From assembly GCA_000621425.1 (NCBI GenBank), contig JHYJ01000003.1, forward strand, positions 1 through 64,000: DNA of 64,000 bases. Reading direction: 5' to 3'. The notes beneath the pieces were generated by a model. It ran no database searches and was not told where the DNA came from. It was given only the letters and a program-made list of their open reading frames with translations. Position 1 is the stretch's first letter, and the number at the start of each line of letters is the position of its first letter. A program made the translations under genes and the position numbers. Of the stretch, positions 1-9,187 are shown in pieces. This DNA comes from Lachnospiraceae bacterium AB2028. Its GTDB lineage: Bacteria > Bacillota > Clostridia > Lachnospirales > Lachnospiraceae.

Positions 1-2
1 GA

Positions 3-194
3 TATCTACGATATGCCTTGTATAATGCCACCACGTATGTCTGCTTATGGGATCCAACATTCAAGGCTTACTTAGCCAAGAAACGAGCCGAAGGCAAACA
101 TTATTATGTTGCATTATCCCATGCCGCAAAGAAGCTCATTCGAGTCATATATCAACTCGAAACATCTGGTCAGAAATACGTAAAAGCTAATTAA
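3..194 (+). CDS. IS110-family transposase, C-terminal end (partial)
   Basis: The open frame enters from the left edge and ends at TAA 192-194, giving 63 residues. The tail has the look of the IS110/Transposase_20 C-terminus: an LRYALYNA helix, a proline followed by a lysine-rich AYLAKKRAEGK stretch, then ALSHAAKKLIRVIYQLE and a short polar end. This region belongs to the serine-containing C-terminal part of the DEDD-type recombinase that works with a bridge RNA. The start and the DEDD residues lie outside the window, so intactness cannot be judged. The family call rests on pattern similarity only. Confidence 0.7.
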   Translation, partial: YLRYALYNATTYVCLWDPTFKAYLAKKRAEGKHYYVALSHAAKKLIRVIYQLETSGQKYVKAN

Positions 195-562
195 TCATTC
201 CAATATCATATCTTCTTGGCAGAGCACCATTACTGATGCTCTATTTGTCATGCAATTTTCAATGTACTGATTGCGATGATATAGTCACCGCCACTATATT
301 CAAAACATTTCTGTTTTAAAAACTTTTTCTTGACTATTTCTAATAGTTAGTCTTTCATTATTATATGCCCTATATTGTAGGGTGTCAATTTGTCCAACAT
401 ATTTGACAACTTCAACTCATCATACTTTTGCCCTACTCATACAGTTTTTGGCAGGAATAACACGGTAAACAAGTACATCGAATCCCTGCCGGTTTTCTTG
501 GAATCATAAGCAGGAATTTCAGAATTACAAGAATGAGCCGACGCTCTAAAGAATTTCATAAT
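195..562. other. Non-coding stretch after the transposase
   Basis: About 370 bases without a supportable gene on either strand. It is AT-rich and directly follows the IS110-type transposase, so at least part should be the right end of that element. IS110 relatives keep their guide (bridge) RNA in a non-coding end: upstream of the transposase in the IS110 group and downstream in the IS1111 group. I cannot place the element boundary or a convincing RNA fold here. Confidence 0.4.
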
Positions 563-606
563 ATAGAAAAACTGCTTATGCGTGGATTATATCACGCACA
601 AGCAGT
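563..606 (-). terminator. Rho-independent terminator of the MATE gene
   Basis: The arms at 571-584 and 593-606 (ACTGCTTATGCGTG and CACGCACAAGCAGT) form a 14-bp stem with one mismatch and an 8-nt loop. Read on the minus strand, the stem is followed by TTTTTC. It lies 60 bases after the MATE stop codon. Confidence 0.75.
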
Positions 607-665
607 CCGGACAATTCTAACTTGATTTCAGGATAGACTCCCTTTTCTAACCAGTTTTTAACCCT

Positions 666-2069
666 TCAGATTCTCTTCATCACAAATCCTAAAAAATTAA
701 CTTTTTTCTGATCATTTTCTTTATCAGGAGCTGCTTCTGCCATCAGTGCTTTCCATGAAGGAGAAATAATATAGTAAGCTATCATGCAGATCATTCCGAA
801 ACCAAATGATATGGGAAAACTGTACATGTAATATTTTCCGTCAATAAATGCTGCTATAAGATACGCTGCGGGAATGCGCACTGCCCACAGCATCATCAGA
901 TTGATCACGGTAGTATATTTTACCCTTCCGGTTCCGTTAACAATACACGATATGCCGTTAAATACCGCATACATCCACTGGCTTAGAAGCATCACGCATA
1001 CAAATCCCTGGGCAAAATCCAGCACCGGCGCTTCATCCGTAAACATCCTGAGTATAGGCATACGCAGCATTATAAATATCACTCCGAATGAAAGGGTGAT
1101 AAGTCCCGAAACCGCCGGAATCATTATCTGTCCTTCGCGAAGGCGCTTTATATTTCCTGCGCCAAAATTCTGTCCTGAAAAAGTGGTAGCCGCTGCGGAT
1201 ATTCCCGTTATGGCCATGTTTGCAATGCCTGTCACTCTTCCGGAAATGGAGCATCCCGCCATGATCACGGAACCCTGGGAATTAACAAGTCCCTGCATCG
1301 CCATATGTCCGAAGGAAAAAAGTGAATTATTAAGTCCTATGGGAAGCCCTATTCCCAGGATCTTCCTCATCTCGCTCCAGACTATCCTGCCGGGAAACCA
1401 GGGAAGTCCAAGCTCAGGATATCTCTTCCTGATATAAACTATGCTGAATAGCCATGAAAGAAACATTGCAATAGCGGTAGCCAAAGCCACTCCGCCGACT
1501 CCCCAGCCAACATATGCAACAAATACTACATCCAGCACCACATTAGCCACACATGATACAAAAAGAAAATAAAGGGATGCCCTGCTGTCTCCTGCCCCTC
1601 GCAGTATTCCCGCATTCATATTGTAGCCTATATTTCCTACGGCTCCGCACAGCACCAGGCGTGTGTATAGCAAAGCATTATCCCATACATCCGCAGGAAC
1701 ACCTAAGAGCTTAAGCAGGAGCGGGGCTACAAACCATCCGATAACAGCTACAGATATGCCACAGTAATATACAAGAGATACCGCTGTTACACAAGCATCC
1801 TTTACCTTGTCACGATGTCCGGCACCAATATGCTGCGAAACAAGTATGCTTACACCTGTACCTATTCCGAGAAAAACACATAACAAAACCTCTATCGGCT
1901 GTGAGCTTGTTCCTACTGATGCTATAGCCTTGTAATCACAGTACTTTCCTATTACAAGTGTATCAACCGTGGTATAAAGATACTGCAGTATATTTCCCAC
2001 AATTATCGGAAGTGCAAAAAGAAGTATGTTGCCCATTATGGGACCTTTTGTCATGTCAATCTTTTTCAT
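666..2069 (-). CDS. MATE family multidrug/metabolite efflux transporter
   Basis: A 467-residue polytopic membrane protein with about 12 hydrophobic segments in two similar halves, the usual size for MATE (MatE/NorM/DinF) sodium- or proton-coupled exporters. The start MKKIDMTKGPI, a cytoplasmic helix before the first membrane segment, is typical of clostridial MATE proteins. A TTG six bases upstream is also open, but the ATG at 2069 is preferred with AGGAAT upstream. It ends the minus-strand run cupin - YetA-like protein - MATE, 101 bases after the latter, so it may be co-transcribed. Its substrate cannot be inferred. The terminator at 563-606 closes the unit. Confidence 0.9.
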   Translation of the reverse strand: MKKIDMTKGPIMGNILLFALPIIVGNILQYLYTTVDTLVIGKYCDYKAIASVGTSSQPIEVLLCVFLGIGTGVSILVSQHIGAGHRDKVKDACVTAVSLVYYCGISVAVIGWFVAPLLLKLLGVPADVWDNALLYTRLVLCGAVGNIGYNMNAGILRGAGDSRASLYFLFVSCVANVVLDVVFVAYVGWGVGGVALATAIAMFLSWLFSIVYIRKRYPELGLPWFPGRIVWSEMRKILGIGLPIGLNNSLFSFGHMAMQGLVNSQGSVIMAGCSISGRVTGIANMAITGISAAATTFSGQNFGAGNIKRLREGQIMIPAVSGLITLSFGVIFIMLRMPILRMFTDEAPVLDFAQGFVCVMLLSQWMYAVFNGISCIVNGTGRVKYTTVINLMMLWAVRIPAAYLIAAFIDGKYYMYSFPISFGFGMICMIAYYIISPSWKALMAEAAPDKENDQKKVNFLGFVMKRI

Positions 2070-2170
2070 AATCAAATTCCTGTATTGCTCTACACAGATC
2101 TACAATAATGTTTAGACCAGTCACAATTTAAATAACAAACAAAAATCTCCCACTCCGCCGACTCATTCAA

Positions 2171-4561
2171 TCAGCATTCTGAAACTGCCCTATAATAAGT
2201 ACTGAGCGGTATCATACTCTGAGCAAAGCCCTTGCTGCTTGTGCTCCCGACCAGAACCGCACTTTCTTCCTTTCTCTTAGCTCCGCCGGCTAACGGCTGT
2301 TTATCCGATATCGCGTTGTTAAATGTCTCAATACCGTAGTCGAGATATTTTCTGTCTCCACTTAAGTCGTATGCCGCAGTAAGAGCCTCCAGCAAAAGTG
2401 TGTTATTTCCCACGCGGTTAAGGCTCGGAAGTTCTTTATAGTAGAACACACCCCACTCTTCCACATAGCAGTTCTCCACCAGATCATCCACAGCTCTGAG
2501 TATCATTTCTTTCAGTTCCTGATCCGGAAATACACGGTAATAACGCATCAGGCTTCCCACAGCAATGGAAATCATAAAGCCTACACGCACCAGCGTATTG
2601 TCGGTATAAGGTGCAAGCCAGTGACCGTACTGCTCTTCCCATACTTTGAAATCATTAACTATCCTGTCACATTTCTCCAGCCATTTTTTATCATTTGTTT
2701 CAACATACAGAGCCGTCAGTGTCCTGAGAGCCCAGCCGGTCTCTCTCGCATTAGCTTCTCCGGCCTTGGCATACATGGGAAGTTCCAGCAGCCTGTTCAC
2801 ATTTTCACCGATACCGACTGCCGTCTCCAGCCCTCTCTCATCTCCGGTAAAATGATAGTAATCAAGAAGCCCTTCCACCCATTCATGCGAACATACCATT
2901 ACACCGTTCTCACAATGCCCTGCCGTATGTTCCCACTGACCGCCAATATAAAGAGAATCACTATGGTAGTGGCACACATCAACATCCATCCAGTGGCTGC
3001 ATGATGCGATGTTATAATCAAGAAAGCGTCGTATGCCTGTCCTTGCATAAAGCAGCGCACAGGAGTGCGGATAATCATACTCATTATTGCACCATACAAG
3101 CCTTCCGCCCCCGCGTCCCTGGGCTGTGTAATTGCTGTCATAGGAATCTCCAAAATGAAGCATTCCATATGCACGGCCGTGGGCATCTGCACGGCATACC
3201 AGATTCTGCTCTACCTTAACATCTGTCTTTTTAGGAAATATATCAGGCCATACTCCCGATGCCGCATGTACAGCAGGTGAAACATACGGTCTGTCCGGCA
3301 TCTGGTAAATGATGCTTCGATTGTTGATCTCACTAACAGACATCGATGCATCATGAAAATGAAGCAGGCACTTCTGTTCTCTCGACATACCGCTCTGTAA
3401 TACGACATGTTCTACATCCTGTGGAACAAGCATTACACGAATACCGCCTTCTCCCGCAATTACTGTTTTGGGATAATTCTGCTGTGCCTGGAAAACTGTT
3501 GCCGCCACGCCGCCGTCCTTATCCGTACAGTCTGCGAAGAAAGTTCCGTAGAATACCTCAGCAAAATGCTCATTGGCTTCTTTTAAAAGCCACTCCGCAT
3601 CTATGACTCTGCCGACTCCTGCTCCGTTTTTTCCAATCAGATAATCTGTTTTATAATTCGAAGTTGCTGCAATGGTACGCACTTCATCTGAAGAAAGAGA
3701 CTCCACGATCTTCTCTGCCACATCTGTAGACGGAGCATGGCACACCATCTCATTATCCGTACCTTTTGCCGTATCCCCGCATCCTGTGGAATCGGGATTC
3801 TTTGGAATGTAAGCACAGCTCGTTACCGTATCCTTAAGTGTTACATCACGCCACAGATCCAGTTCCAGGCATTTTACTTCGAAAGCCTCGTCCGTTGTAT
3901 TTATAAGTCTGTAGGAACACTCAACCCATGTCTTTCCGGCATATGCCGTAAGCTTTATCTCAAATTCAGGACCAATTTCTCCGTTTGCCTTTATGTGTTT
4001 TCCATAATTCTTAAATACCGCACATACAGGACCTTTCTCAACTTCCTGCCATTCCCCAAGCTTTATCCCATATGTATCATTGTCTTTGTCCTTAAGAACC
4101 GGCCCCTCTATCTGATTGGCAGTCCATGTTCTTACATTGGCTGTGATATATTCAAATACAAAATCAGCATGGTTCCTTATGCTGAAAGAAAAAATCTTTT
4201 TTGTTTTATCATATGTTGTCTGTATATGATATCCGTCACCTGTATCTGCGGTCTCAATCGGTGAAAAATCATACTTTTGCACCTGTCCGCGGTTCTTAAT
4301 TTCACTTTCCTCAAATTCGCATTCCAGCGTCATACCTTTATTGGCAGGAAGATCGGCAAGAAAACGCAGAAATAAAAAGCGGATAGATCCGTCATCGTAG
4401 CGTCCGGTCACCTTTGACTGTAACGGAAGTGTGATATTGCCGTCATAAAGGTAAACCTTTTTATCATCATAAAGAGTTCCTTTAGGCAGCGGAAAACCAA
4501 TAAAACATGGTTCCGACTTTCTATCGTACCTGTACAGTTTGTCGATCTTTACCTCAATCAT
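2171..4561 (-). CDS. PcRGLX/YetA-like protein, probable rhamnogalacturonan-active enzyme
   Basis: 796 residues without a signal peptide. The N-terminus (about 15-110) has the pattern of the RIFT-barrel domain of PcRGLX/YetA proteins: FIGFPLPKGTLYDDKKVYL, then LPLQSKVTGRYDDGSIRFLFL. A middle beta-rich part (about 130-400) and a C-terminal aromatic-rich alpha-toroid-like part (about 480-790, with HCENGVMVCSHEWVEGLLDYYHFTGD and repeated helices) follow. PcRGLX is an exo-rhamnogalacturonan lyase (PL26) and B. subtilis yetA lies in a rhamnogalacturonan locus, so action on rhamnogalacturonan-derived oligosaccharides is inferred. The start overlaps the cupin stop by ATGA, indicating translational coupling. 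A different glycoside-processing reaction is possible. Confidence 0.65.
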   Translation of the reverse strand: MIEVKIDKLYRYDRKSEPCFIGFPLPKGTLYDDKKVYLYDGNITLPLQSKVTGRYDDGSIRFLFLRFLADLPANKGMTLECEFEESEIKNRGQVQKYDFSPIETADTGDGYHIQTTYDKTKKIFSFSIRNHADFVFEYITANVRTWTANQIEGPVLKDKDNDTYGIKLGEWQEVEKGPVCAVFKNYGKHIKANGEIGPEFEIKLTAYAGKTWVECSYRLINTTDEAFEVKCLELDLWRDVTLKDTVTSCAYIPKNPDSTGCGDTAKGTDNEMVCHAPSTDVAEKIVESLSSDEVRTIAATSNYKTDYLIGKNGAGVGRVIDAEWLLKEANEHFAEVFYGTFFADCTDKDGGVAATVFQAQQNYPKTVIAGEGGIRVMLVPQDVEHVVLQSGMSREQKCLLHFHDASMSVSEINNRSIIYQMPDRPYVSPAVHAASGVWPDIFPKKTDVKVEQNLVCRADAHGRAYGMLHFGDSYDSNYTAQGRGGGRLVWCNNEYDYPHSCALLYARTGIRRFLDYNIASCSHWMDVDVCHYHSDSLYIGGQWEHTAGHCENGVMVCSHEWVEGLLDYYHFTGDERGLETAVGIGENVNRLLELPMYAKAGEANARETGWALRTLTALYVETNDKKWLEKCDRIVNDFKVWEEQYGHWLAPYTDNTLVRVGFMISIAVGSLMRYYRVFPDQELKEMILRAVDDLVENCYVEEWGVFYYKELPSLNRVGNNTLLLEALTAAYDLSGDRKYLDYGIETFNNAISDKQPLAGGAKRKEESAVLVGSTSSKGFAQSMIPLSTYYRAVSEC

Positions 4562-4899
4562 ACAAAATCCTCTCTCATGGGTGAAAAGATATCAAGGAGC
4601 ACGCCTTCTTCAAGACACACACAGCCGTGAAGGATACCGTCCTTTTTTAACAACGTGTCTCCACAGTTTACAACCTTTGTCTCATCGCCTATCGTAAACT
4701 CAAAACTTCCGGATATAACATAAGTTATCTGCGTGTGCGGATGGCTGTGCAGTGCCCCCACAGCGCCCTTTTTGAAGTGATTCTCCACAACCATCACTTC
4801 ATCAGTGTAGCTCTTAACATAACGAACCACGCCTTCCCCTGCATTTTCTCCTTCAATATCCTTTGCAAAAAGCCATCTCTGATCTTTTACTGATTTCAT
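4558..4899 (-). CDS. Small cupin-domain protein
   Basis: 113 residues, a single cupin barrel. Metal-site residues are visible in the first cupin motif (HSHPHTQITYVISGSFEF) and the second motif includes GDTLLKKDGILHGCVC. The ATG at 4899 is chosen because AGGAGG lies 7 bases upstream; a longer upstream frame has no ribosome site. Such cupins in pectin loci often act on uronates or related sugars (KdgF-like proteins linearise unsaturated uronates), and KdgF activity is a reasonable but unproven idea here. It is first in an operon with the YetA-like gene (4-base overlap) and divergent from the AraC regulator. Confidence 0.75.
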   Translation of the reverse strand: MKSVKDQRWLFAKDIEGENAGEGVVRYVKSYTDEVMVVENHFKKGAVGALHSHPHTQITYVISGSFEFTIGDETKVVNCGDTLLKKDGILHGCVCLEEGVLLDIFSPMREDFV

Positions 4900-5093
4900 G
4901 ACACGCCTCCTTATTTGTATGTTTGCCTGACTTCCCTTACCGGTTTCCACCTGAAATCAGGTAAAGATATACTCAGCTTATTGTTTATTATATGTCATAA
5001 AAATAAGGATTTCCTTTGTTATAATGTGAAGTTGATACAAAAAACTTAGATATTATGATATTATGGAAATAGATTGGCTGAATTGGAATCCGA

Positions 5094-5157
5094 GGTTCCG
5101 GTTTGCAAAAGCAAATGCCTGTGTCGGATAACTCTTGCAAGAGTAAATTCCGGAATC
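5094..5157 (+). promoter_or_regulatory. Structured 5' leader of the AraC-type gene
   Basis: Just before the AraC ribosome site the plus strand can form a three-way junction. The closing stem is GGTTCCGG (5094-5101) with CCGGAATC (5150-5157). Inside are TTTGC-AAAA-GCAAA (5102-5115) and the 14-base palindrome ACTCTTGCAAGAGT (5131-5144). A promoter-like TTGATA is present near 5032. No known riboswitch class is recognised. Confidence 0.4.
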
Positions 5158-5176
5158 GTGAAAAGGAGGTGTGGAC

Positions 5177-6004
5177 ATGCCGATACGGATGCCGAAAAAT
5201 ACCATTATCACAGTACAGAAGCGCCATCTTGCCGCTGACTACCGCATGCCGCAGATGGAAATAGCACAGTCACACTACAGCATAGGCTATCTTATCTCAG
5301 GAGACCGCCGTATCATTACACCTACGACGCGATTTGAAGCCCACGCCGGAAATGTGACTCTGATGCCGCCCCTTGTCTACCACCGTACTTTTTCCATAAG
5401 TGATAAACCCTACGAAAACTATCTCATCAAAGTATCCGACAAACTGGCCGAAAGATTTTGCAGCGAAGTCGATCCATACATATGGAACCGCATCTTTGAA
5501 CAAAAACTCCTTACCTTCAGCGAAGAAGACTCCGCAAAAATTGCACTATACTTTGAAGATATGCTGAGAATATATAAAGAAAACGCACCCTACAGCGAGA
5601 CTGTACTCTGCGGCATGCTCTACAGACTGATGCTGCTTATCAATGAATGCGACAAGGGCTCACAGATACTGCATTTTAAGAACGAGCTTTCCGATACCAT
5701 ACTTAATGCTACATTTTATATAGAACAGCATTATATGGAAGATATACGTCTGGCTGACGCAGCCGAAGATGCCGGCTTTTCCGAGGGTCATTTTTCCAGA
5801 CTCTTTTCCGCACAGGTCGGCACATCATTTTCCCGCTACCTTACCAATGTAAGGATACGCCATGCAAAGGAACTGCTCCTTAACACAAAAAAACCGGTTT
5901 CCGAGATTGCTCTGGATACCGGCTTTTCCAACTCCGATTATTTTTCTTCATGCTTCACAAAAAGTGTGGGCATAACACCTGTTGCTTTTCGGAAAAAGGG
6001 ATAA
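5177..6004 (+). CDS. AraC-family transcriptional regulator
   Basis: 275 residues. The N-terminal half (about 20-130) is a cupin-like ligand-binding domain with a conserved YLISGDRRIITP segment and HAGNVTLMPPLVYHRTF. The C-terminal half (about 175-275) carries two AraC helix-turn-helix units, IRLADAAEDAGFSEGHFSRLF and VSEIALDTGFSNSDYFSSCF, followed by VGITPVAFRKK. The ATG at 5177 is preferred to the GTG at 5171 because AGGAGG ends 7 bases before it. The gene is divergent from the cupin/YetA-like operon, so it probably activates that operon in response to a pectin-derived sugar. The effector is unknown. Confidence 0.9.
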   Translation: MPIRMPKNTIITVQKRHLAADYRMPQMEIAQSHYSIGYLISGDRRIITPTTRFEAHAGNVTLMPPLVYHRTFSISDKPYENYLIKVSDKLAERFCSEVDPYIWNRIFEQKLLTFSEEDSAKIALYFEDMLRIYKENAPYSETVLCGMLYRLMLLINECDKGSQILHFKNELSDTILNATFYIEQHYMEDIRLADAAEDAGFSEGHFSRLFSAQVGTSFSRYLTNVRIRHAKELLLNTKKPVSEIALDTGFSNSDYFSSCFTKSVGITPVAFRKKG

Positions 6005-6049
6005 ACCACCGTCAGACAAGACTACACAGTGTGGGAAGTTTTAGTTCAA

Positions 6050-7165
6050 TTACTTATCATTACTTATCAGTGAAAGATAATCCTCAAAATATCCGGCTTT
6101 GTCTACATCCGTGATCAGATCCACATTGTAGATCATATCATTTGGAACTGCGTCGTAGGTAAATCCCTCCTTGTAAAAAAGCACCATACCGTAAGTCTCT
6201 CCTTCATCCGCTATGCAGCTTCCATGAGTGCTTATCCTGTCTTTGATAAAAGCAGGATACAGTGCGCACATCATAGCGACACTATCACAGTTCATGACAG
6301 TTTCAGAACCATTAGCCTTGTAAAAATCGCGGATCTTTCCAAAAGACAATGAAACAAACTCCCCCACTTCGCCCTGTGTCTTTAGCTTCTCAAACTGATC
6401 ATCCGTCCATTGTGCTTCATCATCGCACACATCCAGTCCTACCACCGTTACAGGCAGTCCCGAATCCAACATGATCTTATATGCCATTGCATCTGCGTAT
6501 ACATTGAACTCTGCCACCGGTGATGCATTACCCGGTCCAAGACCCGCCGTACCCATTGACCATATCATCTTTACATTCTTCATAGCCTCAGGATCCTTTT
6601 CGATAGCCTTGGCCACATTTGTCGCCGGTCCCAGTGCTATGATCTCTATCTCGCCCGGATTTGCCTTAACGGTGTCAATGATAAAATCTATAGCATCACC
6701 ATCTTCTGCCTCTCTTGAAGGATGGATTATATCTGCATCACCCATTCCGTCACTTCCAAATACGCTGAAAGCTATCTTTTCCGTACCATCAAAGGTTTCA
6801 GCAGATCCTTTGTATACAGGTGCATCACACCCCGCTATCTCCAGTGCCATAAGCGCATTCTTTGTACTCTGTTCCAGATCCACATTTCCCACCAGCACCG
6901 TTACGCCTTCAATCTCTATATAAGGATCCTTAGCAGCCAGTATAAGCGCTGATGCGTCATCCGCACCGGTATCGGTATCGATTATAACCTTTCTTTTGCT
7001 TCCCTCTGCCGATGCCAACAGCTCGGATGCATTACCGGCATTTTCCAAAACTGCGCCCTCATCCGGCAGATCAGCCTGAGGTTTTTCCCCACATGCCGCA
7101 AGAGAAGCACACAGGCACAACGCTGCTAAACTCTTTATTCCTTTGTTCTTTAAGTTCAGATTCAT
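6050..7165 (-). CDS. Lipid-anchored inosine/uridine-preferring nucleoside hydrolase
   Basis: 371 residues with a lipoprotein signal: lysines, a hydrophobic stretch and the lipobox LAAC near residue 25. After a short linker the mature part begins VIIDTDTGADDASALILA, the calcium-binding DTDxGxDDA motif of nucleoside hydrolases. The later NVDLEQSTKNAL, EIIALGPATNVAKAI and EFNVYADAMA segments are also family hallmarks. It should hydrolyse ribonucleosides to ribose and base outside the membrane, whereas most family members are cytoplasmic. It is transcribed alone on the minus strand. Ribose or base scavenging from plant or microbial nucleosides is the likely role. Confidence 0.85.
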   Translation of the reverse strand: MNLNLKNKGIKSLAALCLCASLAACGEKPQADLPDEGAVLENAGNASELLASAEGSKRKVIIDTDTGADDASALILAAKDPYIEIEGVTVLVGNVDLEQSTKNALMALEIAGCDAPVYKGSAETFDGTEKIAFSVFGSDGMGDADIIHPSREAEDGDAIDFIIDTVKANPGEIEIIALGPATNVAKAIEKDPEAMKNVKMIWSMGTAGLGPGNASPVAEFNVYADAMAYKIMLDSGLPVTVVGLDVCDDEAQWTDDQFEKLKTQGEVGEFVSLSFGKIRDFYKANGSETVMNCDSVAMMCALYPAFIKDRISTHGSCIADEGETYGMVLFYKEGFTYDAVPNDMIYNVDLITDVDKAGYFEDYLSLISNDK

Positions 7166-7355
7166 TCCAAGATTCCTTTCTTAATATCTAAAAACACACA
7201 ATACACAGTTTGTTCCACTTGCAGTGTACCACTAATTTTCTAAAACCGGCAGCTTGCCTAATGTGATGTCATTCGCCAGACGCTGCTTCGCTTTTTAGCT
7301 CATTCTTTCAAACCTGCCGGCATAAACAGATCATCAAGTCAGAACATATAGATTT

Positions 7356-7958
7356 TTACCGATTTAAGATCTCGCTGAGTCTGGAAGCCGCATCTTCATA
7401 TCCGGTAAATACTATTCCTATTACCCCAAGCTTTCCGGCGCCAATTACATTTTCTTCCGTATCATCGATAAACACACATTCTTCTGCTTTCAGGCTATAG
7501 CGGTTTAACAGGATCTTATATATCTCCGGATCCGGCTTCGCAACGCCCTCCCTAAACGAATAGACACACCCATCAAATTTCTCTACAAAAGAAATACAGT
7601 CGTAGCACTGCTCATACCCGGCAGGTGTAAAATTAGTAATGCAGTAAAGCTTATAACCGGCTTCCTTTAACGAACTTATCCAGTCCTCGGTGTATTCATA
7701 TCTGCCCATAATTCCCGAGCACGAGTCATAGGCTTTACGCAGTTCATCTGCAATATCAGGATCTGTACTGATAAAACCATTCATTGCTTCCTCATATGTA
7801 AGCTTCCCCTTTTCATATTCAGTCCAGTACGGCGTCATGGCGGAAGCCTTGATAATCCTTTTTATCATAGCTCCGTCAAAACCCTTTTCTGCAAGGAACT
7901 CTTTAAACCTGAAGGGAGCCAGGACATTGCTGATGTCAAAGACTATATTCTTTATCAT
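7356..7958 (-). CDS. HAD-superfamily (subfamily IA) phosphatase
   Basis: 200 residues. Motif I is FDISNVL, where the second aspartate of DxD is replaced by serine, as in the YihX-type FDxGNVx branch. Motif II is the Thr in YCITNFT, and motifs III/IV are KPDPEIYKILL and FIDDTEENVIGA. An alpha-helical cap lies between residues 15 and 85. YihX-like members dephosphorylate sugar phosphates; the substrate here is unknown. The gene stands between the nucleoside hydrolase and the pectinesterase with its own spacing and no overlap. Confidence 0.8.
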   Translation of the reverse strand: MIKNIVFDISNVLAPFRFKEFLAEKGFDGAMIKRIIKASAMTPYWTEYEKGKLTYEEAMNGFISTDPDIADELRKAYDSCSGIMGRYEYTEDWISSLKEAGYKLYCITNFTPAGYEQCYDCISFVEKFDGCVYSFREGVAKPDPEIYKILLNRYSLKAEECVFIDDTEENVIGAGKLGVIGIVFTGYEDAASRLSEILNR

Positions 7959-8158
7959 TCTATTCTCCTTACATAACAGTATTTTTTTCCAAGTAATTCA
8001 GATATCGTTACAGTTAAGCTCTCGTAATACATGTGATATATTTTCCGATGACAAATCCGTAACAAACAATGAAACAAGTGAATGAGACTTTTCCACATTT
8101 TATTAAAAAAGGCATAAGAAAAACAGCAGATAATTAATATCTTCTGTTTTCAAATGCT

Positions 8159-8914
8159 TCATCCCCTGCGTACCCACGGCAGGCGGGACATCTTGTCTGC
8201 TCCCGGACCGTATGAGCCGTGCTCTTCGAATACCACTCCGCCGAGAATACCGCGGCCGTTCCAGTCTGCAAAACCTTCCGGATGAATATGGGCATCCAGA
8301 TAGCAGTCTTCAAGCAAAACTTTTGCATACTCTCTCCAGGGGCGTCCTATGTAGCAGCTTCCATCCGCAACATTCTCCGTACGGAGGAATTTGCAGCGCC
8401 TTGCTACGAAACCGGTCTCCACATCCTTTGGGGTACAGGGGGCAAACACATAGCCGGGCTCGATATTAACAAACTCACAGTCATCAAAGTATGCTGTTGC
8501 ACCACCGAATATAAAATCTACACCACCTTCTATACGGCAGCGTTTAAAGTGCACTGTCCTTGGAATCCTCGGTGTCACCTGTCTTGCACCGAGAAACCCA
8601 TCCTTCTGTACTTCCTTAACGGGAAGAGGCGCAAGGAATAATGTATCCTGATGTCCCTTTAATACACAATCCTCCAATGAAATATCATCACCATCCAGAT
8701 AAAGAGCAATCGCCTGCCCCACCTGCTTTCCAGGTCCTGCAGTATTTTCAAAAGTGCAGTTTTTGAAGACAGCACGGTCTCCATAAACCCTTAAAGTGGA
8801 TGTGCGGAATGTCCCATAGGGACGGCCATCAGGGTGGATTGCATATGCACCGGTATCACCTGTATAATATTCCCCCGCAATAACTATATCCGACTCTTCC
8901 AGTATTGTCTGCAT
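8159..8914 (-). CDS. Pectin methylesterase (CE8), N-terminally short
   Basis: 251 residues. The CE8 signature blocks are all present: GTFRTSTLRVYGD, GQAIALYLDGDDISLEDC, KGHQDTLF, VDFIFGGATAYFDDC and YIGRPW. These supply the two catalytic aspartates and the arginine. The enzyme removes methyl esters from homogalacturonan to give methanol and free carboxylates. No signal peptide is present, and the protein begins about where the family's third strand turn (ITIxGE) normally sits, so 45-60 N-terminal residues of a standard CE8 are absent. A good ribosome site (GGAAGGAG) precedes the ATG, so this is probably the true start. It may act on imported oligosaccharides. It lies downstream of the ackA terminator. 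Confidence 0.85.
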   Translation of the reverse strand: MQTILEESDIVIAGEYYTGDTGAYAIHPDGRPYGTFRTSTLRVYGDRAVFKNCTFENTAGPGKQVGQAIALYLDGDDISLEDCVLKGHQDTLFLAPLPVKEVQKDGFLGARQVTPRIPRTVHFKRCRIEGGVDFIFGGATAYFDDCEFVNIEPGYVFAPCTPKDVETGFVARRCKFLRTENVADGSCYIGRPWREYAKVLLEDCYLDAHIHPEGFADWNGRGILGGVVFEEHGSYGPGADKMSRLPWVRRG

Positions 8915-9095
8915 ATTTACTCCTTCCGTTACAAAACTTTTTTACTGTTCCGGATCGTTCTTACTTTTAGTTGAGCAGTCCTTAATCAATGATCCACTCT
9001 ATGTGAATAGGCACAGATTTTGAGATTTTGTATTGAAATGCACCTCTTGAAGCTGTCAAAATTGTCGTTTGTTATACTTTTGACTCAGCATATAT

Positions 9096-9132
9096 AAAAC
9101 CGCAGACTTTTTAGTTTATAGTCTGCGGTTTT
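9096..9132 (-). terminator. Terminator of the uronate operon
   Basis: Arms AAAACCGCAGAC (9096-9107) and GTCTGCGGTTTT (9121-9132) form a perfect 12-bp stem around a 13-nt loop, 55 bases after the ackA stop codon. It is bidirectional in form. Confidence 0.8.
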
Positions 9133-9187
9133 CACATTATTGCAATTATCCTGAAAAAATATTAGCAATAGTCTTGTTATATTCTTC

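Noticed and set aside
3737-4264. 175-codon plus-strand ORF
   Set aside because: Antisense to the YetA-like gene, Cys/Ile/Tyr-rich composition typical of a shadow frame.
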